Part shown: positions 43,862-58,800 of the stretch, piece after piece | How the letters are laid out: each line of letters opens with the position of its first letter | Position numbering within the stretch: the first letter of the stretch is position 1 | Source: Oxyruncus cristatus | Taxonomy: Eukaryota > Chordata > Aves > Passeriformes > Cotingidae | DNA length: 64,000 nucleotides | NCBI GenBank assembly: GCA_013399855.1 | Contig: VXAY01002056.1 | Location: 2,511,518 to 2,575,517, forward strand | Reading direction: 5' to 3' | Translations under genes and position numbers: made by a program | The notes under the pieces: generated by a model | What the model saw: only the letters and a program-made list of their open reading frames with translations | Databases searched by the model: none | What the model was told of the DNA's origin: nothing

Positions 43862-46800
43862 CTGTGAAGGTAAGAAAAGAATTAGTGGCCTCAAAAGCTG
43901 CCATTTCTTCCCTGGTTAGGGAAATAATCTAGAACGTGAGATATCTTACTAAATACCAATCACTCTTTTTAGAACACAGCCTAATCTGCAGCTGGGTAGG
44001 CAGCCTGGAAACCTGGATGAATCACACCGGCTGTGTGACCCTGAGTCACTGCATAAAGTCCAGCTCAAGTTCGAAATGTGACACGGTTACTTACCGACAC
44101 TGAGAACAGATTGTATCTCTTCAAGGTATTCTTTGGACCAATGACATACTGTGAAAGGTCAAGTGTTTCCAATGGAAAATCTACAGAAGTTTGAAGCTTT
44201 TGTTTCCACCTTCCATCATAGGAAAATCTAGAGAATTAAAAAGCATCATTAAAAGTTACAAGTTGCTCACAAGCTACTTAAGAATATTAGGCACGTTTGT
44301 TTTCCCTTATTTAACCAGGATGTGATCTCAATTAAAGCCCCTATTTTGTTAATGTGTTATTAAACACGTTAATAGGTGTTTCTTAGCAAAAATGAGAGGA
44401 GGTCACTTGTAAAAGTGCTTTGTGAACTACAGCCTTATAAAAGAAGCATCAGATGAAAATAAAATTCTTGCAACATTACAACTGGAAAAACATCCATAAT
44501 TTTCTGTAATTAAAAGTGGTCAGCTACTGTCCTAGAATAATCCCTCTCCATCAAAACCTGATCACTTCATCCTAATTTTCATCCATCACCATTTCCTTAC
44601 CGTTTCAAGTGCACAAGGAGAACAGGTGGTAATTTCCAAATTTCTATTTTTTTCAAAGAATCCCTTCGAGTTTTGCAATGGCTACAGTAAAACCTATTAT
44701 TATCAGTAAGCTTTTCTTCTTTGGAGAACAATCTAAGGCATTCCTAAAACAAAATACAAACACAGATTGTGAATGGCAGGTGCTTATGACAGTGTAGCAA
44801 AAATGTTTGTTTCCTACTTGGTTGTTAACCTGCATCAATTATCTGCATCCTACATTTCACAAGAATGAGGAAAAGTGAGTTAAATCTCAGTGGAAGCAAA
44901 TTTTACTGCATATATTAATTATCTGTAAGTCCTTCAAAATATATCGACAGTGTTTTGTTTAAAACCACAAAATACTTACACCATGACCTACAAAAGCAAA
45001 TCCTATACATGTCTTCTCTGCTACTGCAGCTTCAATATTTCTATCCTGCTTGTGTTTTAAAACTTCTGAGGGATGACCTATTTTTTAAAACTTTAGAGGA
45101 ATTAAAAATCACGAAGATTCGTATCTGTTCATGTTTCACATTAGTGTAAATTAAGCTGGAATGCTGACCAACCCCTTCAACAAGAGGATGAGTAGAAGCA
45201 ACATCATAACGAAGTGACAGAGAAGTGGTTTTGCCTCAGGAGCTGCTTCCCTCTGGTTGCACCGTACCTGCAGAGTGCATTTACTGGAGGATGCGAGTGG
45301 TAGCGACAAATACATGAAAGCCTCAAAGGTTCGGGACTTCTTGTGACACGTGAGACACTGCACAGTGGATTTGAACTGGCCTTGAAAGAGTGCCACAATA
45401 ATGGATTCATTGAGCTGTTTGTGCTTGTGCCAGGCTAGTTCTGCTGCTCTGAAGTCATCAAGGTGATCATTGTTTTCTTCCTTGTATCTTTTCCTGTTGT
45501 CAGCCTGGATAACAGAAGTTTAAATACCACAGCAATATATTAACATACACATAAATCAGAAGTCTCATCTCTAGGTAAGCATACTATTAAATATTTTCAA
45601 GTATATTTAAACACTTCAGTGTAGCCATCTAGTTCTTATCTAGTTAGGTTTCTTCCATGGCTCCCTTCAGTACCTTGTACTGTTTCATACTAAGTTCCTA
45701 ATTAAATTCTGCATACTCGCATTTCTTTCTTTTCAAAGTTGCAGTAACATAACCTTCTTATAAAATAAGGTATTTTAAAAATTTATTTCTCTTGATCATC
45801 TCACAGGTACATAATTTGTTATAAGTGTATTGCTTACTTTATTTAAGTCTTCATGCAAGCCATCCATTAGAAAGAGGAGCAATTCTTGGGAGTCCTGTTG
45901 GCTATATCCTGCAAATTGGTCATTAATCTTCCCAATTGTAATTTTGAAGTCTTTTGGACTGATATATTTATACTGTCCTGTCCATAAGGCTTTCATTATT
46001 ACACCAAACTCTTCGGCCACTTCACCTTTATGCCCCAGGAAATTTGACCTATAAAATTAAAGACAAAAATTGCAAGCACTTCAAAAACTGGTTCTTAGTA
46101 TTTCTGTTTTTAATTCAAGACATTATCCCAATTTCAAAATAATTTATTTAGACCAAGAAAAACTGTCTCTTACATTGAGCTAAAATTTTTGTCTGAATTA
46201 GCACTGTAATTTGGTTCCATATTCAAGATGAAAGGTACAGCTGTTTTCAGCTGGTTTTGTAAACCGCTGTTTAAATACAGAGATTGGTTTTAGGAGACAC
46301 TAGTACACTTGTATTTATGAATGTGATGACCAGAGTTTAATTACAACTGTCCAGTAAAACCTATTTAGTGACACACATGAATTTTGAAAATGTTAAAGCT
46401 CCTAAAAGTTACCACTTGTCTTCTATTTAAAAAAACACACCCCCCGCCTTGTCCCCACTAAGTGATCTTTTTGACTTGGCAAATACAAAGGCAGATAAGA
46501 GATTGTTACCTGTTAATATCATCCTGATACAAGTTTCTATTAAAATAGTCAGCCAGGTGAGGTGCATTGCACAGACACTGTAATATGGAATTCATATAGC
46601 AAGTGTTCCCCAGGTTACGGAGTCCTGTGAGAGCTGGTCCCGATCCCCCAAACACAGGATTAAGATTCCGAATCTGTGATGCAGAGAGCCTTGAAATTTC
46701 TGCTTTAGTGTAACACATGGGTCTGTAAGGAAGAAATTGGTTTTTAGGAGTCTCAGACTTGACAAGGCTGTGCACACAAACCAACAGAGAGCTCACCTCA

Positions 46801-49800
46801 CCCTCCACCCCCTGGGACTGAACTATCCTTGCATGAGATGTCACTAAATGCAATGTATTCAAAACCAGTCAATGCAAGTGAGACATCCATATTCATTGGC
46901 CTTCACAGGTTGTGGAATTTGTGAGGGTTCTTTTGATTTATTTATTTAATTCACAGATGAAAAGTTAGCTGTCGATTTAATCCGGTTTAAAATCTCAAAA
47001 CTTTGCATTTCACAAGCTGTCAGAAGACAGGCATTTAGCATGTTAACACATGTAACACAAGCAACTGTTGTCCAATTACATAGAGTGTGACCTCTGACAT
47101 TCCTCTTAATACATAACAATTACATTGATTCTCCAAAGCTAACTGCTGTAATGAAACTTTTAGCAATGAAATTTCAGTCTATCCCTCTGGCATCCTTTCA
47201 AACCCAACCAGAAAATATTAATGAATTTTGGTTGGTTAAACACAAAGAAGTTCTATGTGCCATCATATTGCATGAGTTGTGATATGACTTATAGAACGTA
47301 CTTATTGTCACGATTGACTGCAGGAGTTACAGGAATTCTTTTCTTCTCTTCCTCCTGAATGGCTTGGGTTATATCTGGGGAAGAGTAGGAGCGCTTCAGT
47401 TTGGAGTGTTCTCTCTCTCGTTCAACAGTCACCTGTGGCTTGGGTTTATGAGTTGGAGGGGTTGATGGAGGAGTAGATGAAGGAGCCATTTCTGGTGGAT
47501 ACATATGAACAGTATTTGTTGGCGAGTGATAGTAACGAAAGGTTCCAGTGATTGGATCCAGAAACTTGGGGAAAAAAAACAAATAGTTTCAAAACCAAGT
47601 AAAAATCCATCATTAACTTACTTACCTACTTATAAATTACTGTAAGAACAGTGCATGAGTTTTTCAGACATTGGGATGTTAACAGTCATGACTGGCCTCA
47701 ACATTTAATAGATTAGATTTACTGGAAGGGAGCACTTTCACCGAAATGTCTATTAAACAGCAACTGCTTCATACCACGAACAGCAGATGAACTCTCCTAG
47801 TTTCATTACAAATAATAATAAAATTCAGAAAGTAGCCATGTGGAAGTTGAAGACGAGTGAAAAAAAAAGAAGTTCCAACTTAGAAATACGACACAACTGA
47901 AATGCAGGACAAAGCTGCACATGGCAACTTGATTTTAGTATCAGAAGAGGAGTTACCTTCGCCCAACCTGCAGGCAGCCCTGGGATTATCCTTCCCATTT
48001 CTTCACTTCGTGCTCTCATTAAAGGCTCCCGCTGAGACTAATAAACAAAGAGAAGTGTAAGGTACGTGCAGTTACCTGTACAGAGCAACAGGCTGCCTGT
48101 CACTTCCCTATGGAGTTACATGAGTCAAAACAAAACAGTACGATAAGAAATCCTTGATTATAGCTGGAAATACAATATTACAACAGCAATTGAGTACTAC
48201 GATTTTCTATCACTCAATCTAAACAAAACCCATTTGTTAACAGTTCAGTATTACAAAGCTCTCAAAACTCAATTTCTTCCCTAAAGGATTAGGAAATATT
48301 AGGGAGATGTGCTTTTGTTAAAGACACAAGGATGAGCTTTCCTGCCTCTCAAAGCAGCACACAAGGGAATGTGCATGAGATGATGAACGCGTGTAAAATG
48401 CTTGTTAATGCCAGCAGAAGCAGTTCAAGACTTCTAATGAAAGCTTCAAATATTTTTTCAGATGAATATGACAAATGAAAAAAGCAAACAAACAGCTGTA
48501 AACATGGCACAGTCTTTTCTTAAGATGATGACTTTAAAAATTGAAATGAGGTGGAATTTAACATAATCATAAAGCATCTGTGCTTGATTATTTTGGCTAC
48601 ATACAATACATTTGTATTTACTTTAAGTTTTTCAGTATCTTGTTCAGAATCCTCTCTAAGGGGTCCTGGCTTTTGAGCTCCACTGTCTGGTTGTCCTTTA
48701 ACCCCAGTTTGCTGTAAAAGATTTTGAGAGAAGGCTTCAATTTTCATCTGGCATGTCAGTAAAGAATGCTGATAAAGCAGAGTTATACCATCTTTTTTGG
48801 CTGCTAAATGCATATGTCACAAAGAAGTGGTTAAAACAGGTCTTTTTTATTCTTCCTACTCTATACTATAAGCAATTGACTGGAATAGTTTTTGTAGCTG
48901 AATGTTGTAGCACAGTCTATTCTGTAGTTTCAAGAGCTCAGAAATAAAATACAGAAGTTCCACCTACGCTACTTTCCCCCCGAAAGTTGTTTATATATTT
49001 CAGACTTTTTTCCCTTTGACTCCTCACTGTGGCAAAACCTCTCCACGAAAAAAAGGCAAACTGTGAAGTCAACGTGAATTTATCACAGGCAGGCATTTTG
49101 GGATTATGTGAAGTTGCTCTGTCAGTCAAAAGCTCACAAATGACTGTGCTAATGTTGCCCACAGGAAGATTTATTTTGGCTTCCTTGTGCATTTGGATTA
49201 AGCAAGCATCAGAGTTTGATCAAATAACAACTGCAATTAGAAAAGCAGAGAAAAATATCCTAATGCATGTTCTTGAGAAATAGTTTTAAAGACATGTTCC
49301 ATTGTTAACTCAGCTTCACAACTGTTTCATGATCAGATGACTTCTACACTCTGAGGAAATTTTGCAATTTTTTTCAAGAATGGGGAAAGAAGAAACTGTG
49401 ACACAACCCCCCAGAGATTTGGAACTGGACTGTTCTCAGCAAAAATACTAGATTAGGGTCATCCTTTGCTTCCTGTGCCAGGAAACAAAATCCTGTTCTG
49501 TCAGCATTTATACAGCTGGGGGCACTAAAGTGTTTGTTAAGACAACATCATTCTGTCTCTAAGAGTGTAATACACAGTACTGGGCTGGTACAAGACAAAA
49601 TACCACCATGCCTCTGAAACAGAGGGTTGCAGCCTATGAACCATCATCCCTTCTAGTTCCATCCCAGTGGGAAATTTTATTGTCCTATGGGGATTTCACG
49701 CTGCCCACCTACCAGCAAGAAACAAGGCTGTCATGGGAAAAAAAATAAGATCTATTTGTGTCTTGGTTTTAACTCTCTCCTCTACTTTTATGTAAAAATG

Positions 49801-52800
49801 GTCTAAATAAACTTCAAATTATGTATTTCAAATTTCTAGATTGATACTAAACTATTCAGGATGATGTGAGTGCTTAACTACTCCACATCTGATGATGATT
49901 TTCTTTTTCACTAACCTTGCCTGAAACAGTCACAAAGGTCTGAGATGCATCACCCAGTGCCCGTCTCGGTGTTTCTGGTGTTCGAGTTCCTTTTTCTCTT
50001 TCTTCCATGGATATTTTGTCAATCTCAATCCTTTTTGTACCAATGTTTTCTGGTTCATTTTTAGTTTGCTTTTTTGCTTCAATTGCTTCTCTGCGTGCTC
50101 TTTCATGTTCCTTCTCCTCCTGTTCTCTTTTAATTTGTTCATCCCTCTCCTTCTGTTCTCTGTCCTCTTTGGATTGCTGTAGCTTTTCTCTGTGTTCCTT
50201 TTCTCTCTGTTCTTCTTTTGCTTTCTGTTCCTGTTGTTCTTTCTCTTTTTGTTCTTGTTCTTCTTTTTCTCTCTTGAGCCTCTCTTTCTGTTCTTCTTGC
50301 TGCCTCTCCCAGAGTTCTTTTTCCCGCCTGTTTTTCTCCAACAAAGCAGCAGTTTCTGCGTGTACCTGACTTTTTTCTTCTTCAGTCAGAACACTCTTCA
50401 CATCCCGCACTGGCTTTGTGGAGCGGTCTGGAACCACTCGTCCATTCTCAACAGGCTGGATGTCACCGACTGTACCTGGAGCTTTTGGTCTGGTATCATC
50501 AGGGATTTTCAGTGAAGGCTTTTTAGTACGATCCACCTGTAACACAGGTGCAGAACACAGAGTGTAGAACAATGATTCACTTCGGCTATTGCTGCTCTGT
50601 TTGCTAAGCTTTTCCTAAGTCAGATTTGTAAGAGAATAAAGGTGATAACAAGCTGACTTATGCCAAAGAGAGTGATCTTTCAATTTTATTAAGTCTGGTC
50701 GTGTTAGCAGAATTAGCAAATTAACTTAACTTCCAGATGTGAGATAATCACTGAGATAATCACAAGCCCTACAGAACCATAAGGACAGCATTAAGCACTT
50801 ATTACCACAACTCTTTATTTTCAAGCTTTCAAAGGTGAACATTCTAGGGCAATCAGGCAGCCTAATTTGGGCTTGCCTCTCTCAATCATGTGACAGAGCA
50901 TGTGCTTAAGGCAGATCTGCTTGATAGGAAGGGGTATTTAAGAATAGCTTATGCTCAGAACTAGGACAGCAAGTGGTTTTTGATGCTTAAGTGACTGTTC
51001 TGAAGAAATATAAACTCATCTGTTCAGGTAAGAACAGAAATAACGTCTTTAAATTTTACAGTTTAGAGTCTCCTGGCTGAAATCTGTATTTAAGGCTGTA
51101 TCCAGAAGGGTGAAAGTGAACAGCTTTTAGTCTTCTCTCCTAAGCAACACATTATTTTAGTACAAGAACTCTACAAAGGTGTCTTTAGAAAGTTTTATTC
51201 ACGTGAAAGGAAGAAACAAATCTCTGTACTTTCACTACTGGGCTAAGAGTGACAAACCACCTAAATGTTTCATTATTTGAAGGAAGATACATTTGCTAGA
51301 AAGCAGACCTTTGGAATAGCCAAGGTAAACCATGGCCTAACTGCACTCTCTGTATTTCATCCCATGTCTTTTGAGTAGAAAAGTTTGCTTATAGACTTTC
51401 TGAACTAATAACTGGTGACCTTTGATTTCTTAGGTGCTCATATAAAAATATTCATGAAAAGTTCTGTAATTCCGTTAAGTATATTTAGTTCATGGAGTTC
51501 TGTAGATCAGTTACCATGGCTTCACAGACCATGAATAGTCTCTTTACCAATATACTTGTGTACAAGGCTTGAACAAATGTATTGAGCATGTTTGCTTGTG
51601 GATTTAGAGTTCTGTGTGTGGTTGCTGTCTAAGAGATTTCCCATATCTAATAGATTTACCGTAACTCTGGAAAAAAAGGAACACAGCTTACCTCAGGGAT
51701 ACTTCTTGTAATTGATATGGGATTAACTACCAGTGAACTGTTAGATTTTGGAACAGCAGCATCCTGTATGTTTGATCTGTTAAGTGATTTTAGTCTCTCT
51801 TCCAAATTATCTCCCCTTTCTTCATTTTCAATTGCTTCTGTTGGGGGTGGCTTTGCAGCAGGAACAAGGGGAACGGAAGTTGGCTCTTCCAGAGACGGGT
51901 ATGTAAAATCCACTGCAGGAGGGGGGAGAGGAGGGAAGCTTAAAGGAGCTCTTAAAGCAAAAACACAAAAGCAAAATAAATGCCCAAGTTCCAACCCAAA
52001 ATTTTAGTTTTTAGCTAGACCAAGACTTTCCCAAAAGCATCTGAATGAATTACAGATACATCCAGTAATTACAAAAGCTTGGTGGGGTGTCATCCTTTTT
52101 ACTTACAAGAAACCGTCACTGCTTCGCTCCTGCCATGCTGGGGGGGAGTTACTCTAGCGTTTGTTGTATACTGGGGAAAACAAAGGAGCCAATTTTCATA
52201 ACCTCCTTCTAGAATTAAAGGTTCATTCTGCAGTATAGTTTTGCTTTCCCACTGTATGGAAAAAAAGTTGGAAATTAATTGATTTAAAAATAAAAAGGAA
52301 ACTTTTACAGCTTAATAGTGTTGTTGAAATTTCCGTGTCTAGTCACTAAATTGAGAGGTTATTTTTGAGATTTTTAAGTAAGAATTAAAGAGGCTGCAAA
52401 AACAGGGATCCTCTTTGTGGTTGGAGAATGTTCAACACAGGTTTCTGGCTCTACCTACAACAGGGTGTGAACATTTTCAGTACAGAAAGAACCACTTATT
52501 GCTACTTCACATAACAATCCATGCAGAAAAAAAAATTTATTATAATATTTGCTTCAGTTTCTTATCTGGTAAGTTTGATGAGTGATTAGTGCTTTAGAAA
52601 GCATAACATTAACTTTCTGAAAACCCCTTGAGAGTTCAGGCTCCAGACTGCCCTCCTCTTGAGGGCTTCCCCAGTATTAGAACATGAACAGGGCACAGAT
52701 GGCTCAGAGAATATTCTGTAAAGCAATAAATAGGGAGAACTTCCTGAACTATCTCTGAACTCCAGTCTTGAAAGAACCGAAAGATCTTTCAGAAGAGCCA

Positions 52801-55800
52801 CCTCTATAGAAAGGAGGGACAACACAGCCATAGCTAGAGTTTGACTTGAAAATGTTGGGCATTTGCTCACTATAGAGTCTATAAACTCCCTGCACTGATA
52901 AAGCTCAAATTTAAATTCATGCTTGTCTAGAAGTTATATTCAATAATGCAGAAAAGTTAACTATGCTCAAAACATTTCTGGAGCCTCCCTCACCCTGCTG
53001 TTAACCTATTTAATAAAAGATACTGTCCTCTCCTAGAGCATGAGCATGGGAAACTTCAGACTACACTTCTGCTATCAAAATAAGCAGGCTTTGAAAACTG
53101 AACCAGGATGCTTGCCTGAAGTGTCATTAAGGTTTCCAAGCAGTTTGTAAATACAGGTGCTTTAAGACCTTCTGATTTATTGATGTGATTAGTGTAAACT
53201 ATGGAACTTGCCAACCTTAAACAGCGCATCTTTCAGGCTCTGAAGAGTTGTTCCTAGCTTTAAATCTTCAGCAGAACTAAACCAGTCCAGCAGTATAACA
53301 TAATGAAACTGTCCTCTCCTCTTCCATGGATCTCTAGAGTCCTCTGGGAGTCTAGCTTCAATCCAGTTAGCAGTGACTCTGAAATGTATTAACATGCATT
53401 TAAAAACAAATGTAAAAGGAACATTTTATCCAACAATATATAATTCATATATGTTTACGTGTTTGGATAAAATAAATATGCTTTGTCTTGAAGGCCGTAA
53501 GTGCAAGAACAGAGCTGTCCAGATACATCTTATCCACTGGTATACAGCAGGGACTGTGAAACTAAGTGTACAAGCTTTAAAAGCATGTATTTTCTTATGA
53601 ACTTAAACATTTCATTATCATTTAACATTATGTCTTACCCAGGACTGATAGCTTCTTCTGGGACACTGATAGATCTTGGAATACAGGATTCCTGATAGTC
53701 CTTCAATCTTCGAGCATCCATTATAAGCAATTCAATATTTTTGTCCGACATCATTGCAAATAGTTTCTCAGGCGTGACTGCTCCTTGAAATAGAGAAGCA
53801 AAAAGATATAAGAAGCTACAGTATAAGTGGAGATAGCTATGATATCTGACTGGTGCAATCAAGACTGCAAAGAGATGAAACAGAATTAAAAATTCCCACA
53901 AAGTCATAGAGGTGAGACATTATAGAATAAACAGACTGGACCTCTTGCTCCCACTGCTGTGGTGATTAGTGCCTGATCTGCTAAATTAGACCATACTGAA
54001 CATTTGGGTGATAAACCAATTTAAATTTTTGTGGTCTCACTTAAATTGAGTTATATAGACAAGCATTTGTAAAATACATGCTGCTAATGCTCTTTCTCAG
54101 TTAAGAACTCTAGAGAACATCTTCACATATTTACTGCAGGAACAAGAAGCAGAAGGTTGTGAGGGGAAAGGAAAAATTTCATATTTAACGGAGAAACATT
54201 TCAGCCTTGCCTAGATTGTTCTTATCAGTTGAGGAAATGTTTTTCTTTCGAACTTGACCGCTCCAGGACTAGTTCAACCTTAGTTATTAAACAGCTGAAA
54301 AAGTAACTACAGCTTTTTAAGTTAATGATAAGTGATGATGGCTGCAATATAGAGCTCGGTAATTTATAATTTGCTATAACTGAAACACAGGATACTAGAA
54401 TTTCATCAAATTCTGTGAAATAACTCCTTAAAAGAATTGCAACTGCTTAGATGACTGATACACAGTCACATGGAGACCTTTTTCACACCTGTGCGAGCAC
54501 TGCATTTCTTACCACTCAGACTGTCAGACTGATCTTTTCTTTCCAGTGAATGCTTCCTCTCACCATTAACCTGTGTTACAAGGGGGGGAAAAAAAAAAGT
54601 TTAATATGTAATACTCAGAACCAAGGTGGCCAACAGACACTGACTCTCACAGACCTTGAAGGACCTTTGTGCTGACAAATGTACTAAAAAGATACCAAAG
54701 TTGCTGCTCTGCCTTGACAGAAAACCATTAAAAAGGCAATACAGTCTAGGACAGCATCATCTACTAGATGAAATTCGTACATTATTTGTGGAGAAATAAG
54801 TTTGTTTCCCCACTATTGCTGCAAAGTCAACCCTCTCCTAAAAAGCTTATTTAACATCAGTTTATTACCATTACCTTGGGTTTTTTGCACTAGCTAATTC
54901 TAGTATAAAACAGACTGAGCTTTCTCGTAAAGTCAAATTCTATCTTACACAAGACTGGGAGGTTGTGGACTCAACATATTCCACAAAAATGTTAAAGAAG
55001 GATTACAGGGAGTGTAAACTAACTTAAAAAAATCCCCCACCACGATTTTGAACTAGAAAGAGCTACTAGCAGAGACCAAGTGCTAGATTGAAACTATACA
55101 TTTAGACTGAATTAGAGAGTTTGTAAACATTTTCAGTTACCCTTTGGCTTTTTCCTTTGGAATCCACGGCACTTTCTGAGGAGTTTTTGGCTGAACTCTT
55201 TCCATCATCCTTTGGTTCCTGCCTTTTCTGCAGCTCTTGTCTGTCCCTCTCTTCAAGTTTTTTCCGAACTTCAGCTTCCTCATATCTATTGAGAAAAAGA
55301 AAAAAGTCTTTTTCCGTATTGTGCTATTGACTAACCTTGGATTATTAACATCAGAATCATTAAGTCCTCAGGAAGAAATTTAAAAAAAAAAAAAAAGAAG
55401 TATTTCAAGTTTTAAAAAAGTTTAAGTATTGTCAGTTTTTTTTATTCCAACAACCCCATTTTCCTTCATGACTGCATGCTCTTATTCTTCTCGCTGTTTG
55501 GATTGGTTTTCTTATTTTAAAATCCTGTTTTGATTCCTGTTTCATAGCCACTGCTTGTAAAACTATTTTTTCTCCAAACCTGGGGTCATTCTTAGCTAGG
55601 TATCACTAAATGTTTTTCATTTCCCACAGGAAAGGGTAAGTACTGGTGACTTATAGATAAACTTCAATACATTAGAACAGTCATCCCAGGTATTTTATTT
55701 TGGTTTGCACTGGAGCCAGGCAGGAGTAAGTTAGCTCAGTTATCTAAATGTCCTTTTCCTGAGAAGTCAGATCAGAACTTATTACATGCCTGGTGCTTGT

Positions 55801-58800
55801 TTCAGACACTGGACCTACAGGGAAGCCAATGCAAGAACCATGTACACTTGAGAGTTTTGATGGACCTGGGTCTTGCTGTCCTTTTCATAAAGCCTCAGAC
55901 TGGACAATTAACCTCCCAGCCTTTTGCTGTTGGAAGGACAATCATGGTATTGTGAGCCAGTGACCTCCAAACTGCAGTTTTTAGATCACCCACTGGAGGT
56001 TTGTACAGTCACGTCACTGTTAAGTAGCATTTGCTTACATTTAATACAACTGAGAGGTTTAAGGGTTACTAGGGATCCATAAAACAAAAAAGAATGTTTT
56101 GAACTAATGATTTTGATTACTGAACCAAGCAGTGCAACATGAACACTGAACTGTGTCGATGATTGCTTGTTTTAATCAGACATTGCCTAATCAGAATTAA
56201 AGTAACAATGACAATACAGCTGTATTTCATATCAAAAAGTACTGTGTTAATAAACTAGATCATTAAACCAAATTCTGCCTCCAAGTCTACTTCACTAATT
56301 GGCCACTAACAGGAAGGAAGCAGCAGGTGTGTAATTCTGTCTTTTAAACAGGCTTCTTAATTTGGCACAGGCATCGTAAGTTAGAATAGAGCATTTTGTT
56401 CCCACTTTGAGTTAATGACACTAAAGCATGTTTCATATTTTAGTTTAATTTAGTCAATATGGAATATTTACCCATCAATTTCCCCTTTTATGCCTCTGAA
56501 GCACATAGTAGGTCATTCATGTAGGTATTCCTGCTCCTATACAAGTGGTGTTTCAGCAGCTCCACTTTTAGTTAACAATTAACATTGAAACTATTTGCTG
56601 GTCTACTGCCTGGGGAAGAAATTATACAAATAACTTCCCTGAAACCACTTCTGTAGTTACACAGGAGTCATGTTTCATTTCTATTCCCTTTAAATATTTA
56701 TATGTTTTACCCAGAGTAGTTTAAAGTTACTTGTGTCAACTTAAAAAGTCTTTTGCTTTCATAAAAAGCCGTAAGTCACTCAACAAGTCTCTAAATTTTA
56801 TGTTTCTATAATTCCATCAGTGTTTAGTCTTACAGTGAATTCATAGCTCTGTTGAATTGTAAGACTCAATTAAAAAGAAAGAGAATCTAAAGATTGTATC
56901 ATGAGACATCTTTGCAAAGTCCCTCTCCATATAGGTGTGACTACACTCTTATTGTTCACTTAAACTAACTTTAAGCACTTTGAAGGGCATAAAATACACT
57001 TTCACAAGAATATCTGGGAAGGGCAGGGTGGGACATCAGACACAGGAAGGGAAATGTGTCCAGCTGCAGAGAGAAAGCTAAAAGGGTTGCTAAGGACGCA
57101 AGAAGCAGATGAGGCTGGAAGGAACACACACTGTACTAGATAATATCATCTAAAGACAAACTCTATCTTACAACTTCTTACCAGCACCACTTAGTGGGTT
57201 TTGGCACAAAGCTGTAACTTGACAGTTGTTAATCAGTCCCTTAGTATCAGCTCAGTTACATACTGGCAAAACCAGGCACTGCAAATACTGGCTGCGCGTA
57301 GCAGAGAAAAGGTAAACTACAGCCACACTAGGAGGACTTTTTAACATATCTGATTATTAGGAACAATTATTAACAGATTTGGTTTCATTTGACCTTATGA
57401 TTTAGGGGAAAGTTGCTCTTGATCATCTCTAGTGTACATATCATTTAGATAATGTGGTTTCTTTTCATTAGTCAATAAACAAAAATAGAAGACAATGTCA
57501 ACAAATCATAATTGCCAGGAATTCCGAGATAATGTATAAAGTGACAAGTTACTGGAGAGTGTGACAGTGAAAATTATTTCTAGTAACAGACTTCTGGGGA
57601 TAAACAGTTTTAAGGTCTTGAGTTTCAGCTATCCATGGTCTACTCAAAAACTGGAAATTGCACATGTACAGGCTTCAGGTGTGAGGAACAACATCTTATC
57701 TATCAACTGTATTCACATACCTGAGTTTAAGGCTGTCTGACAGTCTTTCAGCTTCTTCAACAGCTTTTTTTAAATTTGTAGGTCCCAGAATTGAATGAAA
57801 ATAATCCTAAAATTACAAGCATCACGTTGCATATTAATAGTACAGCTTAATAATGCCTTCTTCTGTGCATATTAAGAGTCACCAATATACAGAGAACTGG
57901 TATTATAATGATATTAATACCAACAAAAGGAACTGGTTTGAATCAAAATATTTTTCTCTCAAACATGAGTTTGTAAGTAAAATTGTTTTACAGCACTAAT
58001 AAATAAAGGCTAGGTAAGGCTACTGCACCAAAAAAGTTTGAATGGGAAAGATAACAGGAACACCTTTCCATGAAAAAATATGCACAGATCTGACAATTTA
58101 TATATTTTATGTATTAAAAGCAAACTGTAAAAACAATTAACAACAAACTTGCAAAAACAGGAAGGAAAAAATAGCATCATAGGTGAGGCAGTTACTTAAT
58201 AGCAGTGTGATCCTCTGAATGTGCATTACTGTAACCTGCTGTATTTCTCATACTTTTACCAGTGCAGAAGAGGTCAGTCAGAAAGCTTTTATACCTGTTG
58301 CTGCTTAAAATCAGGTCTCTTTTTTATGAAGTTATAAACAGTCACATATTTCATATATAGGATGTAAGCTTTTTCTTCATCTCGGTCCAATCTGCTTTCT
58401 TCCGCTGCCTTGAAAATCTTAAGGGCACTCTGCACATAACTGAAACCAAAGAAGAGGATAAAGCACATGATTGTTGACTTGCCCCCAAACACCTCTGCAC
58501 TATAACATGCCATATTAAGTGTTTACAGCCTCTGCTCATATATTAAGCATTTGATTTTTACCATCTTAATATAAGGTTTTCATTACACATGAATTACAAT
58601 CATGTTCCTCCAAATAAAGTTTACTTTCGCTAGCTTATTTACTAGCCTTATTTAAAGACTTCCATAATTAAAGAGCAAACTGAGATAGAAGGGAACAGTA
58701 CTTTTTCCCCTAAGAATAACTTTTTTTTATAGGAGAAACTAATTCATAGTAAGACAAAATGAAATCGTTGATTATCTAAAAATGCGAGAGGCAAAGCATT

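Noticed and set aside
50007..50369. Long + strand open frame of Ser, Cys, Phe and Leu
   Set aside because: It is the antisense shadow of the USP8 Glu/Lys/Gln coiled-coil exon.
52171..52180. tttccccag inside the USP8 rhodanese exon taken at first as an acceptor
   Set aside because: The protein match [12 protein letters not shown] runs straight through it and the exon extends to 52251, with correct phase.
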